A DNA stretch of 64,000 nucleotides from Paraburkholderia bonniea (GCF_009455625.1 NZ_QPEQ01000002.1:496001-560000); one strand, 5' to 3'; positions 1 to 8,999 are shown, counted from the stretch's first letter. Notes: a model not told the origin generated them from the letters alone. Translations and numbers: made by a program.

Positions 1-1881
1 CTTGAGCGCCCAGTACAGCGCGTCGTTGGGTGTGCTGCCGTTTTCGATCACCACCTGATCGACCACCCGCTCTTCCTGTTCTTCGGTGTATTCATTGCGC
101 AGCACCGCGATCTTTTTTCCGCCCTCTTCATAGACCCGGTCCAGCCAATAGTTAGGCGTATGGATCACACCGAGTGCATACAGGCGGCGATAAAAAATCG
201 GGAAGGTGGTGCCGCCAACGTCATCGGCCACCTTCACGTCGGGCGTGACGATCTCGACTTGCGAACCACGGCTGGCAATGTAATCCGCCACGCCCGCACC
301 GGCATGAGTGCTCACGCCGTCGTACACCAGCACGTTCGGCTGCAGCTCGACGTTGCCCGCCAGTACGTCCCACGCGCTAACGGCAAGACCTTGCTCGACG
401 CCCCAGCCCGGCACTTGCTGCATAAAGCTCGAACCGCCCGTGGCCAGCACCACGATGTCCGGCTTCTGCGCAAGAATCGTCGCGGCGTTAGCTTCGACCC
501 CCAGGTGGCGCACCACGCCAAGGCGTTTCGTTTCCATCTCGAACCAGCGCACGATGCCTGCCATCTGCTCGCGCTGCGGTGCTTTGGCCGCGAGCATGAT
601 CTGCCCGCCAACCGTCTGCGCTTTTTCGAACAGCACCACGTCATGGCCACGCAACCGCGCGACGCGTGCCGCCTCAAGGCCTGCGGGCCCCGCGCCCACC
701 ACCACGACTTTGCGCTTTGGCCCGCCTGAACGGGCAATCACATGCGGCATCGTGGCTTCGCGCGAGGTCGCGGCGTTTTGCACGCACAGCACATCGAGCC
801 CGTTGTACTGACGGTCGATGCAGTAATTAGCGCCGACGCATTGTTTGATCTCGTCTTCGCGGCCATCGCGGATCTTGATGACCAGATGCGGGTCCGCCAT
901 CTGAGCCCGGGTCATGCCAACCAGATCAACCATGCCGCTGGCCAGCAAGCGTTCCGCCTGGCTCGCATCACGAATGCTTTGCGCGTGCATCACCGGCAGC
1001 TTCACCACTGATTTGATCCCCGCGGCGAGATGGACGAATGGCTCAGGTGGCAACGCCATCGGCGGCATACAGTTGGCCAGCGTGTTGTGCGTATCGGCAC
1101 CGGAGCCAATCACGCCGAGGTAATCAACCAGGCCGGTTTCGGCCATGGCCTGGGCAATCTCCTTGAGCTGCGCGTGATCGAGCCCATCCTCATGAAACTC
1201 GTCGCCGCACATGCGCAGCCCGATGCAGAAATCTGGACCTACGGCCTCGCGCACCGCGTGCAGCACCTCGGTGCCAAAGCGCAAACGGTTGCGCAACGAG
1301 CCACCCCATTCATCGTGACGGAAGTTGGTGCGCGGGCTCCAGAACTGGTCGATCAGATGCTGGTGTGCCGCTGAGATTTCGATGCCATCCATCCCAGCTT
1401 GCTGCACCCGTTTCGCGGCGGCGGCGAAATCGCTGATGATGCGGCGGATTTCCTCGACCTCAATGCTCTTCGCGTTACCCCGGTGCACCGGCTCACGCAC
1501 GCCGGAAGGTGATACCAGATGCGGCCAGTGCTCGCCATGAAATGCGGAGCGGCGTCCCATATGCGTGGCCTGGATCATGATCTTCGCGCCATGACGATGC
1601 ATCGCTTCAGTCAGACGGGCGAGCGGATCAATGATCTGGTCGGTCGCAAGATTGACCGATTTCCACCAGCCTTGCGGGCTATCCAGCGACACCGGGCTGG
1701 AACCGCCACAGATCGCAAGGCCGACACCGCCTTTGGCTTTTTCTTCGTAGTAGCGCAAGTAGCGCTCGCCAGGCAAACCACCTGGTTCGGCATAAACCTC
1801 CGCATGCGCGGTGCTGACGATGCGGTTGCGCAGGGTCAACTGATTCAGCGTCAGGGGTTTGAAGAGATTCGGGTAGCGCAT
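1..1881 (-). CDS. dgcA: Dimethylglycine demethylase subunit DgcA (3' end outside window)
   Basis: Flavin-dependent old-yellow-enzyme/dimethylamine-dehydrogenase-type protein that with DgcB demethylates dimethylglycine to sarcosine. Translating from the ATG at 1881 gives an N-terminal FMN TIM barrel (LFKPLTLNQLTLRNRIVSTA, then YYEEKAKGGVGLAICGGSS, IDQFWSPRTNFRHDEWGGS). A cysteine cluster region follows (QCVGANYCIDRQYNG), then a second nucleotide-binding Rossmann site (KVVVVGAGPAGLEAARVARL). From memory it aligns along its whole length with Pseudomonas DgcA (about 686 residues); 627 codons are present and the reading frame is open at the window edge. It lies downstream of the V4R protein and dipeptidase on the same strand, the same neighbours as in Pseudomonas PA5396-PA5398, which strongly supports the betaine-pathway role rather than a generic dienoyl-CoA reductase. 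The start is chosen because the alignment begins there; no strong Shine-Dalgarno is obvious. Confidence 0.93.
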   Translation of the reverse strand, partial: MRYPNLFKPLTLNQLTLRNRIVSTAHAEVYAEPGGLPGERYLRYYEEKAKGGVGLAICGGSSPVSLDSPQGWWKSVNLATDQIIDPLARLTEAMHRHGAKIMIQATHMGRRSAFHGEHWPHLVSPSGVREPVHRGNAKSIEVEEIRRIISDFAAAAKRVQQAGMDGIEISAAHQHLIDQFWSPRTNFRHDEWGGSLRNRLRFGTEVLHAVREAVGPDFCIGLRMCGDEFHEDGLDHAQLKEIAQAMAETGLVDYLGVIGSGADTHNTLANCMPPMALPPEPFVHLAAGIKSVVKLPVMHAQSIRDASQAERLLASGMVDLVGMTRAQMADPHLVIKIRDGREDEIKQCVGANYCIDRQYNGLDVLCVQNAATSREATMPHVIARSGGPKRKVVVVGAGPAGLEAARVARLRGHDVVLFEKAQTVGGQIMLAAKAPQREQMAGIVRWFEMETKRLGVVRHLGVEANAATILAQKPDIVVLATGGSSFMQQVPGWGVEQGLAVSAWDVLAGNVELQPNVLVYDGVSTHAGAGVADYIASRGSQVEIVTPDVKVADDVGGTTFPIFYRRLYALGVIHTPNYWLDRVYEEGGKKIAVLRNEYTEEQEERVVDQVVIENGSTPNDALYWALK

Positions 1882-1979
1882 CGCGGCGGCCTTGTGCGAG
1901 GGGCGAAATGGCGGGGCAGCAGCCAGTGCTGCTGGCGCGCTGAGTCAGGCAGTCAAGCAATCAGGTTGGGTTTAAGCGT

Positions 1980-2525
1980 TCAGGACGCGATCGGCTTGAC
2001 TTCGAAGACGCAGTGGCCGTGGCCTTGCGCGCAGCAGCGCACCTCTGCTGCATAGGATCGGGGACGCCGGGCTGCGCCCGCGTTGGCGGAGAGAAAAGCG
2101 TCGTTGACCCAATCCATCGCGCCCGCGAACCAGCCGGAAAACATGTAGCAAAGCTTGCCTTTCTTGTCGGGCTGCGCGAGGACGAACGACGAATGACGCA
2201 GCTCGATGCGCGCGCGGGCGTGTTCTGGATCAGATTCAGCCAGCGAGAAACGGCCCCAGCCACGTTGCGACAGACGCTGCAAATAATGCTCGTACACCGC
2301 CATGCCGCTCATGCCATGCAACGCTGCTTCCTTGTTGCACCAGTGCCAGGCCGACTTGTAACCCGCCTGATACAGGATCGCGGCATACGTGCTCTGACCC
2401 AGCGCGTCTTCTACCGCGAGGTGGTTATTGGTGAAGAAATGCCGTGGCACATACAGCATCGCAAGCGCATCGGTGGTCCATACGCCGGTGTCGGCGTCCA
2501 CGTCGATTGGAAGTTGGGGATGCAT
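1980..2525 (-). CDS. DUF5943/V4R-domain protein of the dimethylglycine cluster
   Basis: A 181-residue soluble protein. The ATG at 2525 is preceded by a good AGAGGAG ribosome site; longer upstream frames lack one. The C-terminal half has the look of a V4R (4-vinyl reductase-like) small-molecule-binding domain, with paired cysteines near the end (VRCCAQGHGHCVFEV) and aromatic residues around SGWFAGAMDW. In Pseudomonas the corresponding gene (PA5397) sits between the dipeptidase gene and dgcA and is induced with betaine catabolism, but its biochemical role is unknown to me. It is likely co-transcribed with its neighbours: 98 bp separate it from the dipeptidase gene and 98 bp from dgcA. Family assignment is by context and resemblance; no catalytic function is claimed. 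Confidence 0.8.
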   Translation of the reverse strand: MHPQLPIDVDADTGVWTTDALAMLYVPRHFFTNNHLAVEDALGQSTYAAILYQAGYKSAWHWCNKEAALHGMSGMAVYEHYLQRLSQRGWGRFSLAESDPEHARARIELRHSSFVLAQPDKKGKLCYMFSGWFAGAMDWVNDAFLSANAGAARRPRSYAAEVRCCAQGHGHCVFEVKPIAS

Positions 2526-2623
2526 CAGGGGTACTCCTCTAGCAAAGTTGTTTTGTTTTGATGAGAACGCAAGGCCGTCGTGCACCAGGTGTACGCGGCG
2601 TGAGATGCGCGGCGGCATGGACG

Positions 2624-3595
2624 CTATGCGCCCCACACCGAGCGAAACACCCGGACCCAGTTCTCGCCCATGATTTTGCGGATGCGCGTTTCACGCCATC
2701 CGGCGCGCTGCATCGCAGCGGTCAGGTTAGGAAACTCAGCGATCGTGCGAATCCCAAGCGGATTCACCACCTTGCCGAAATCAGTCAGACGCCGGTAACG
2801 CCCTTTGTCGTGTGTGAGCCAATCGAAGAAATCGACGCTATAGCCTTGCGTGAAATCGGTGCCAATGCCTACCGCGTCCTCGCCAATCAGGTTCACGACG
2901 TAATCAATCGCCTCGATATAGTCATCAAGCGTTGCTTCGCTGCCGCGCTTGAGAAACGGCGCAAACATCGTCACGCCAACAAAACCACCGGCGTCGGCGA
3001 TCTCGCGTAACTGGGCATCGGATTTATTGCGTGGATGGTCCTTTAGGCCGGAGGGCAGACAGTGCGAATAGCACACGGGTTTTTGCGAGTAAGCGATGGC
3101 TTCGGCTGAAGTGTTGCCGCCGACGTGCGACAGATCGACCATGATCCCGACACGGTTCATCTCAGTGATGACCTCGCGGCCAAAATCAGACAACCCGCCA
3201 TCGCGTTCATAGCAGCCTGTGCCCACCAGGTTCTGCGTGTTGTAGCAAAGCTGGACCACCCGCACACCCATATCAGCGAAGGCTTCGATATAGCCGAGGT
3301 TGTCTTCGAAAGCATGCGCGTTCTGGAACCCGAGGATCACGCCGGTGCGGCTCTCCTGCTTGGCCTGCAAGATATCGGCGGTGGTGCGCACGAGGCTCAG
3401 ATGTTCGCTATTGCCGCGGATCAGCCGCTTCATCTGCGCGATGTTGTCGACCGTCTTTGCAAAGCCCTCCCACACCGAGACCGTGCAATTCGCCGCCGTG
3501 ATGCCACCCGTGCGCATGTCCTCGAACACCGCACGGTCGAACTTCGAAATATTCAGCCCGTCGATGATGATGCTGTCCTGATGCAAGGTGCTCAT
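2624..3595 (-). CDS. Membrane dipeptidase family M19 (renal dipeptidase-like)
   Basis: A 323-residue zinc-dependent M19 peptidase-fold protein. It begins IIIDGLNISKFDRAVFEDM and carries family landmarks: QNAHAFEDNLGYIEAFADMG, VQLCYNTQNLVGTGCYERD, a metal-site segment MVDLSHVGGNTSAEAI with a conserved histidine, and VGIGTDFTQGY near the C-terminus. No signal peptide is seen, so it is probably cytoplasmic despite the family name. A GGAG ribosome site precedes the ATG at 3595. In Pseudomonas the homologue PA5396 heads the same gene set, so it may release or process N-methylated glycine derivatives. The substrate is not deducible here. It is the first gene after the divergent control region and presumably the first gene of the dgcA operon. 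Confidence 0.85.
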   Translation of the reverse strand: MSTLHQDSIIIDGLNISKFDRAVFEDMRTGGITAANCTVSVWEGFAKTVDNIAQMKRLIRGNSEHLSLVRTTADILQAKQESRTGVILGFQNAHAFEDNLGYIEAFADMGVRVVQLCYNTQNLVGTGCYERDGGLSDFGREVITEMNRVGIMVDLSHVGGNTSAEAIAYSQKPVCYSHCLPSGLKDHPRNKSDAQLREIADAGGFVGVTMFAPFLKRGSEATLDDYIEAIDYVVNLIGEDAVGIGTDFTQGYSVDFFDWLTHDKGRYRRLTDFGKVVNPLGIRTIAEFPNLTAAMQRAGWRETRIRKIMGENWVRVFRSVWGA

Positions 3596-3963
3596 TGCGC
3601 TGCTCCGTCATTCGGTGAGCGTGTGGGGACACGCGGTTTTACGTCAGCCTGTTTGGGCCGCTTGGGCCGCTTGGGCCGTTTTGGCCGCGCGCCGGGATCT
3701 AAGCCAGCGTTATGTGCCGCGCTGTGTTCCGCACTTTGCTCCGTTGTGTGCCGTTATATGCAAGCTGCTATAGGCACCATTCGACTTGCCTGAACCTGCT
3801 GCAAGACCCTGCCGCAAGCGGTGCTGCAAAGGCTCTATTTTTGTCTTTGGACAGCATTCTGAGTTGGCGAATTCAGACACTTTCCTGACTTTTTCCGCCA
3901 TCCACACCAAATTAAAACTAGTGCGTTATGCATACCTTTAGATGAACTGGAAAGTATCGTTTA

Positions 3964-4002
3964 GCGCATGAGCTGTGATCTGCCTAGAGGCAGTTCATGC
4001 GC
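3964..4002. promoter_or_regulatory. Nested inverted repeat, candidate regulator-binding site
   Basis: Outer arms GCGCATGAGCTG (3964-3975) and CAGTTCATGCGC (3991-4002) match in 11 of 12 positions. Inside them CTGCC/GGCAG (3980-3993) forms a second perfect arm pair. There is no T-run after it, so it is not a terminator. Its position between the divergent operons suggests a dimeric regulator site, possibly for the adjacent GbdR-like protein; this is inference. Confidence 0.45.
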
Positions 4003-4036
4003 GATAGATAAACGCTACAGGCAGCGCGAAAACCAC

Positions 4037-4052
4037 AGGATAAATTTATCCT
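4037..4052. promoter_or_regulatory. Perfect 16-bp palindrome AGGATAAATTTATCCT
   Basis: An exact palindrome in AT-rich sequence 137 bp upstream of the gbdR-like start. Perfect dyad symmetry without a T-run argues for a protein-binding operator or an extended AT-rich promoter element. Which factor binds cannot be told from sequence. Confidence 0.4.
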
Positions 4053-4188
4053 TTAAAAACTAAAATTTAGGCGAGAAGCTTGAAAAATAAGGGTTTAGCC
4101 GTATGGCCTGACGCTTGTTATTAAACCCAAAATAGCCCTCGCTGCGAGCTTGATGCAGCTCCCCACCACTCGAAGGAAGCCCTGCACT

Positions 4189-5208
4189 ATGTCGCCGGAA
4201 CGCACCGCGTCACTGTCTCATTTCGTTTTCATGCCACTGCCAAATTTCACGCTGATTGCTTTTAGCAACGCCGTCGAAGTACTACGGATGGCGAATTATT
4301 TAAGTGGCCAAACGTTGTATCGCTGGACCCTGGTCAGCCCTGAAGGAGGACCAGTTCGAACCAGTAATGGCCTGAGCGTAGATACCCTCCCCGCTGATAG
4401 CGTGACGGCCGCCGATATCGTGTTTGTCTGCGGCGGCATCGACGTGCAGCGCGTCACGACGCCACAGCATCTGTCGGTGCTGCGCCGCTTCTCGCGCAGC
4501 GGCATCACACTGGGCAGCCTGTGTACCGGCACCTATGCACTGGCGCGCGCTGGCTTGTTGTCCGGCTATGCCTGTTCGATCCACTGGGAAAATCTGTCGG
4601 CGCTCAGGGAAGAATTTCCTGGCACGCGTTTTCTGAAAGAACTGTTTGTGATTGACCGTGACCGGGTGACCTGCACCGGTGGCATCGCACCGCTCGACAT
4701 GATGCTCAACCTGATCGCAGCACGCGTGGGGACCGCGCGCATCACGCAGATTGCCGAACAGTTCGTGGTCGAACATGTGCGCGACCCAAATGCGCAGCAA
4801 CGCATGCCGCTCGTCGCGCGGCTGGGCTGTGCCAACAAGTCGCTGTTCGAAGTGATTGCGTTGATGGAAAACAATATCGAGGAGCCACTCTCACGCGAAG
4901 AACTCGCGCGCCTCGCTGGCATGTCGCAGCGGCAATTGCAACGGCTGTTCCGCGAGCATCTTGGGATGACCCCGACGCATTACTACCTGACGTTGCGCCT
5001 GCGCCGTTCACGTGAATTGCTGCTGCAAACCGATATGTCGATCATGCACATCACGATGGCATGTGGTTTTCAGTCGGCGTGCCATTTCAGCAAAAGCTAC
5101 CGCGATGCATACGGCTCCGCGCCAACTCGTGAACGCCGCCGCCAGGCCGCGCCACTAGAAGAAACGCCGCAGCCACAGCCCGGCGAGACGTTGGACGCGG
5201 CGGCTTAA
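4189..5208 (+). CDS. gbdR: GlxA-family AraC-type transcriptional activator, GbdR-like
   Basis: A 339-residue regulator with an N-terminal DJ-1/PfpI-like (class I amidotransferase-like) ligand domain (PLPNFTLIAFSNAVEVLRMA, VFVCGGIDVQ, GSLCTGTYALARAGLLSGY) and a C-terminal AraC DNA-binding domain with two helix-turn-helices (LSREELARLAGMSQRQLQRL and SIMHITMACGFQSACHFSKS). In Pseudomonas GbdR, betaine or dimethylglycine binding activates the gbc, dgc and sox operons. The sequence resembles it closely, including the RMANYLSGQTLYRW region. The ATG at 4189 is chosen over an upstream TTG because GAAGGAAG stands 9 bases before it. It is divergent from the dgcA operon, consistent with control of that operon. 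The symbol rests on resemblance plus context. Confidence 0.8.
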   Translation: MSPERTASLSHFVFMPLPNFTLIAFSNAVEVLRMANYLSGQTLYRWTLVSPEGGPVRTSNGLSVDTLPADSVTAADIVFVCGGIDVQRVTTPQHLSVLRRFSRSGITLGSLCTGTYALARAGLLSGYACSIHWENLSALREEFPGTRFLKELFVIDRDRVTCTGGIAPLDMMLNLIAARVGTARITQIAEQFVVEHVRDPNAQQRMPLVARLGCANKSLFEVIALMENNIEEPLSREELARLAGMSQRQLQRLFREHLGMTPTHYYLTLRLRRSRELLLQTDMSIMHITMACGFQSACHFSKSYRDAYGSAPTRERRRQAAPLEETPQPQPGETLDAAA

Positions 5209-5230
5209 GCTGGTGTGATGTGGTGAGGGC

Positions 5231-6483
5231 TCAGATTGGCTCTTGCCAGTCGAAGATATAGAACGGGTTACTGGTGGTTTGATCCAGATCTAACGCACTG
5301 AATTGTTCAAACGCAGGCAGATGGGGAACCTCACTGCCCGTCATCGCGTTGTTATGGCTCAGGTCTGGTTCTGAAGATGCGAGTGAGCGTAACCCCTCCT
5401 GATCTAGATAAATCTCCGCCAGCGCCACATCTGATAAATCAGTCGCTGAAACCGGCACTAAAGAGGCATCGTTTTCCAGCTCTTCTGTCAGGAATGTTTC
5501 ACTGCACCATAAAAAATTCTGTGAATTAACCAGCGCTTCAGATTGAACGCTACCAGCAGCAAATTTTCCATTCAGAATTAGATTTACCCTATTTTCATAC
5601 TTCGGCAACCTGAGAATTTTCAGCATATCGGCTGAAGAGTAGTTCAAGTTACCAAGTGGTACATGCCAGTCCGCGAGATATTGGAAATGCTTCAAACCAT
5701 CGTTCTCCAACAGAATTTCAATCAGTGTTTGTGCTGGAAAATTGGCGGCGATTAGCACGGGACCCAGCTTGAGGAGATTGTCGAAATCAGCTTCAACCGT
5801 CTTCTCGCTTGCCAGTTTGAAGATCAACGCTCTTTCCAGGTTAAACGGTGCCTGAGTCAGCTTATAGCCGTAAGCCCGGATTAACTGGATGACGGTTGCC
5901 CTCATAGCATGGTTCTGGATTGACGCAAACTCATCCTGATCCAGTATCAAAACCGGCTTGCGTGAAATACCGTTAACGCGTGCGTTAGAAAGCTGCCGAC
6001 CTAGTTCATAAAGCCCGTTGCCCCCACTGCAATCTGAAAGATCGTCTGGTTTGTATGACCCATCGCCATGAATTTGGGATGATAAGTCAATACCTTCCGC
6101 AGAATTTTTCTTCCTGAATACTGGGCCGCCATCTCATCAATCATGGAGTTGTCATAGCCTAGACCATTAAGCTCTGCTTTAGAGCAGATTTCTTTGCTGC
6201 CCGAGTACGGTGTTTTCGTCAGAGTTTTATCGCTGGATATACACGTGTCTTGCTCCGTTGAGGATCGACGTGAACTAAGCGGTGGTTGCCTGCAATTCGG
6301 CTCTGATCTCGTCAGATTTTTAGTCCGCGAGACAACACCGGAGCCCTGTTGAAGATGCCGGGGATCCTGCCCGCTAGAGGGCAACTGGACTACCGGGCCT
6401 TGCACGGGATAAGGCTCAAAACGAATACCGGTATTGTGCGAATTCACACCAACGGTATTTCCGAAAAATGGCTTGGATGACAT
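5231..6483 (-). pseudogene. TALE-like repeat protein 2, single-base frameshift in a G5 tract
   Basis: Two adjoining frames form one gene: 6483-6001 (ends GATGFMN-stop) and a second frame continuing to 5231. Restoring one G in the minus-strand G5 tract (6021-6025 on +) joins them without a break and gives about 417 residues. The joined protein matches the neighbour at 6585-8366: a Ser/Asn-rich N-terminus; a 33-residue unit starting YDNSMIDEM with positions 12-13 = QY; the next unit starting HTNQTIFQIA; the conserved RAYGYKLTQ segment; then a second 33-residue unit (FPAQTLIEILL...) and a further unit (YSSADMLKIL...). The tail is acidic and aromatic (NPFYIFDWQEPI). The spacing of L/I/V, A10, G15 and L19 follows TAL-effector and Burkholderia TALE-like repeats. 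It is AT-rich relative to neighbours. It is either a pseudogene, a slippage-regulated gene or an assembly error. Its start context, GATTTTTTATGTCA, resembles its paralogue's. Confidence 0.7.
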
Positions 6484-6584
6484 AAAAAATCTTATTCAAT
6501 AATTTAAAGTTAACAGCGCTCACTCACTGGAACGCACTCGCCAAGGCCTCAACGCAGTGCCGCTAAAAGCGCTAACGCATACAC

Positions 6585-8366
6585 TCAGCCTGTAATGCCA
6601 TTTGGGAAAAGTCTTTCCCAAGTAGAAAGAATCTCGTAATCGGATTCAGGAACGATATTCGATTGCTTTCGCTTGACCGGATTCAATTCAACGGTTTGCT
6701 CCGGCCAGTCAAGATCATCGATATTGAAATTCGCAGAGTTATATCCAGACTGCCAGAAATCAGAAAGTTCACTGCCTCCCTCATTTTTGACCCGCGAGCG
6801 CTGCTGGGTTGAAATTTCTTTCGGGTCAAGTTCATCTGAAGACAACAGCGGCGGATTTTGCGGTGACTGGATTGCTGGCACGACAACGCCGTGATTCAAA
6901 TTCGTGTGTGTTTCTTCGTCACGCTTGCGTTTAAGGTTGTTATAACGCTGAGGCCGAGGCAAACCATCGGAATTCGGTGTTTCTGATGGTGTAGTGGCAT
7001 TACTCGAATCAGGCTCGTTATCGGAATAGGATCCGGAATCGGAATTAAATTCCACCTCGTTACCTGACTCCGCCGGATTGGTGCCTGGATCCTGGATAGT
7101 CGGATTCTCAGGTGAAAATTGCTTCGGCAAACCCCAAAAATCACGCGGCGCAGAAACCGGAACATGCTTAATAGATTGATTTGATGGCGACATTGGGTCA
7201 TATTTATTGCGCCATAAATATTCTGTTGATTTAACTAAACTCCCGGCATCTGATAAATCGCCAGCAATTCTGTTCTCCAGGATATACACCACTTTTTCTT
7301 TCCAGTTAGCTAACTTAGCCATCTTCAGTATATCGCCGACAGAGAAATTCAACTCTTTAAGTGCTGCATGAAAGGTAACGAGGTATTTAAAACGATTAAT
7401 TCCATCTGGACCAGACACAACACTAACCAAATCGTTCGCCGAATATTCGGCATCGATCAGGCACTTCCCCATCTTAAGGAGATTTTCGAAAATTGCTCTA
7501 GAGTTATGCTTACTCGTCATGCTAAGAATAGAAACCTTATCTAGATTAAAGGGCGACTGAGTCAGTTTATAGCCGTAAGCCCGAACCAAGATAAAAGCTA
7601 ATGCCCTGTGACCTTTGTGCCGAATGAACGACAAATCATTCTCCTGCAGTTCCATCACTGGCCTCATCATTGACTCGAGTGAAGTACCGTCAACAAGTCG
7701 CGCTTGAGCCTCTTTGGAACAGTGATGCTTCAATTGTTGAAGTGCATTGTCCCCCACGGCGATCAGAAAAATACTCTGGTTTGTATGGCCCCTTGCCATC
7801 AAATCCAGATGCAGGCGCAATACGCTGGACAGCACATTCACCCCATCATCCTGCATTGCCATAGCCTCAATCTGGGCGTTGTCATAGCCCAAAAGATTGA
7901 GGTTAGGTTGCACTTTAACTACCGTCTCCAGGATTCTAGCGCCTGCATTACACGCAGCCATATTGATACTGCTTTCATCCGAAAAGCCCTGCTCTCTCAG
8001 TGCGGGAAGCCACTTTACTAACGCATTAAATTGGCCAGAGTCGAGGTTCCTCATCCTTTCAATGGGTGCATAAGAAACTGCAGACTCATCGCCACGCGAG
8101 CACGCCACAAGTTCATTACTGGTTGGGATGTGCTCTCTTGGCAAGTGTGTGACCTGGTTTTCTGGCAGATCGACACTCATATTCCGTTGCGACAGCGTGC
8201 TGGCATGCGGCAAATCGCTGGTGTTCTGTTTCGAATGCCTTGGATGCTCTCCAGTAGATTGCACCTCGCCATTGATACCAGATCCGGAGCGGGAAATATC
8301 ATTGAAATCCAGGCTGGTGCGATTTACTCCGACAATAGAAGGGCTGGAAGATGAAGTAAATGACAT
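6585..8366 (-). CDS. TALE-like repeat protein 1 with NLS-like motifs and acidic tail (candidate secreted nuclear effector)
   Basis: A 593-residue protein I do not recognise as any named gene. Residues 1-105 are Ser/Asn-rich and non-hydrophobic, as in type III secretion signals. From 128 come 33-residue units: 128-160 (FSDESSINM..., positions 12-13 CN), 161-193 (YDNAQIEAM..., QD) and 194-226 (HTNQSIFLI..., GD). More diverged units follow at about 240-272 and 273-307, then an exact 33-mer 308-340 (YSANDLVSVV...) and 341-370 (FSVGDILKMA...). Each keeps the I/L6-A10-G15-L19-L/V22-L29 spacing of TALE-like repeats. A half unit (FNALVKWLPALREQG) precedes them, like a TALE cryptic repeat. The C-terminal 190 residues hold KRKR (479-482), PVKRK (563-567) and an acidic-aromatic stretch (FNIDDLDWPE, 547-556), resembling NLS and activation regions. 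Repeat ancestry is well supported by periodicity; DNA binding, secretion and nuclear targeting are inference. Confidence 0.75.
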   Translation of the reverse strand: MSFTSSSSPSIVGVNRTSLDFNDISRSGSGINGEVQSTGEHPRHSKQNTSDLPHASTLSQRNMSVDLPENQVTHLPREHIPTSNELVACSRGDESAVSYAPIERMRNLDSGQFNALVKWLPALREQGFSDESSINMAACNAGARILETVVKVQPNLNLLGYDNAQIEAMAMQDDGVNVLSSVLRLHLDLMARGHTNQSIFLIAVGDNALQQLKHHCSKEAQARLVDGTSLESMMRPVMELQENDLSFIRHKGHRALAFILVRAYGYKLTQSPFNLDKVSILSMTSKHNSRAIFENLLKMGKCLIDAEYSANDLVSVVSGPDGINRFKYLVTFHAALKELNFSVGDILKMAKLANWKEKVVYILENRIAGDLSDAGSLVKSTEYLWRNKYDPMSPSNQSIKHVPVSAPRDFWGLPKQFSPENPTIQDPGTNPAESGNEVEFNSDSGSYSDNEPDSSNATTPSETPNSDGLPRPQRYNNLKRKRDEETHTNLNHGVVVPAIQSPQNPPLLSSDELDPKEISTQQRSRVKNEGGSELSDFWQSGYNSANFNIDDLDWPEQTVELNPVKRKQSNIVPESDYEILSTWERLFPNGITG

Positions 8367-8999
8367 AAAAATCTCGTTAAAAAATTCAAATTTGAAAACA
8401 CTAGCTAAAACATGCCTGCATGTCAGCCCGTCACGGTATAAGCGCAGCGTCGCTTGAGGTGTTAAATTGCCACATCATCTATGCAAATTCTCCAGCAAAG
8501 CTACTTATCCAAGATCACTCTATGGATCGCATAACAAAATAGTGCCAACCCAAAGCTTCATTGAATATTTCATCAATTGCCTGACATCGTCAGAAAACAT
8601 GAAACGCAGTGAAAAAATCTTTATTTAAGCCATTTTTCTCATTCCAGCTTCAACTAAAGACTGGCAACTAGGTAACCATCTAGCATCACAAGTTCCAGTT
8701 GGCAGTGTTAAAGCAACATAGCGTTATATATGTCTGACGCAAGCATGATTTCGCCGAAATTTCCGCAACGCCAGGCACTTGTTTGACGCCAGCAGACAAG
8801 CTGTGTGAGCGTTCTGTCAATCGAATCAACTCGCTGCAAAATTTTTTCCTGCTGATATGGAACCAAAGTGTTACCTCCGGTTACTTAGTGCCCCATGGCT
8901 GTAGCCGCTCATACATCAGTTTGCCACCCGATTTTTATATTATTACTTTATTTAGCTATTCAAAATTATTGAATTTTTAAATAAAGATGGAGATTCATT
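8367..8999. other. AT-rich intergenic region between divergent effector-like genes
   Basis: This 633-bp stretch has no convincing gene; the longest plus frame (8783-8980) has no ribosome site and no recognisable features. It must contain promoters for both the TALE-like gene and the 904-residue gene. A TTCG-N16-TTCG (hrpII-type) element was looked for and not found. Confidence 0.5.

Larger units (their letters stand above)
3596..4188. promoter_or_regulatory. Divergent control region between dipeptidase/dgcA operon and gbdR
   Basis: This 593-bp stretch has no credible gene. Its left part (about 3650-3690) contains a short run of imperfect GGGCCGCTT repeats; its right half is AT-rich and carries two inverted repeats listed separately. 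Promoters for both flanking transcripts must lie here, but no single -35/-10 pair is convincing by eye. Confidence 0.6.

Noticed and set aside
8367..8999. hrpII-type box (TTCG-N16-TTCG) controlling the effector-like genes
   Set aside because: Single TTCG/CGAA copies occur but none at the required spacing on either strand by eye.
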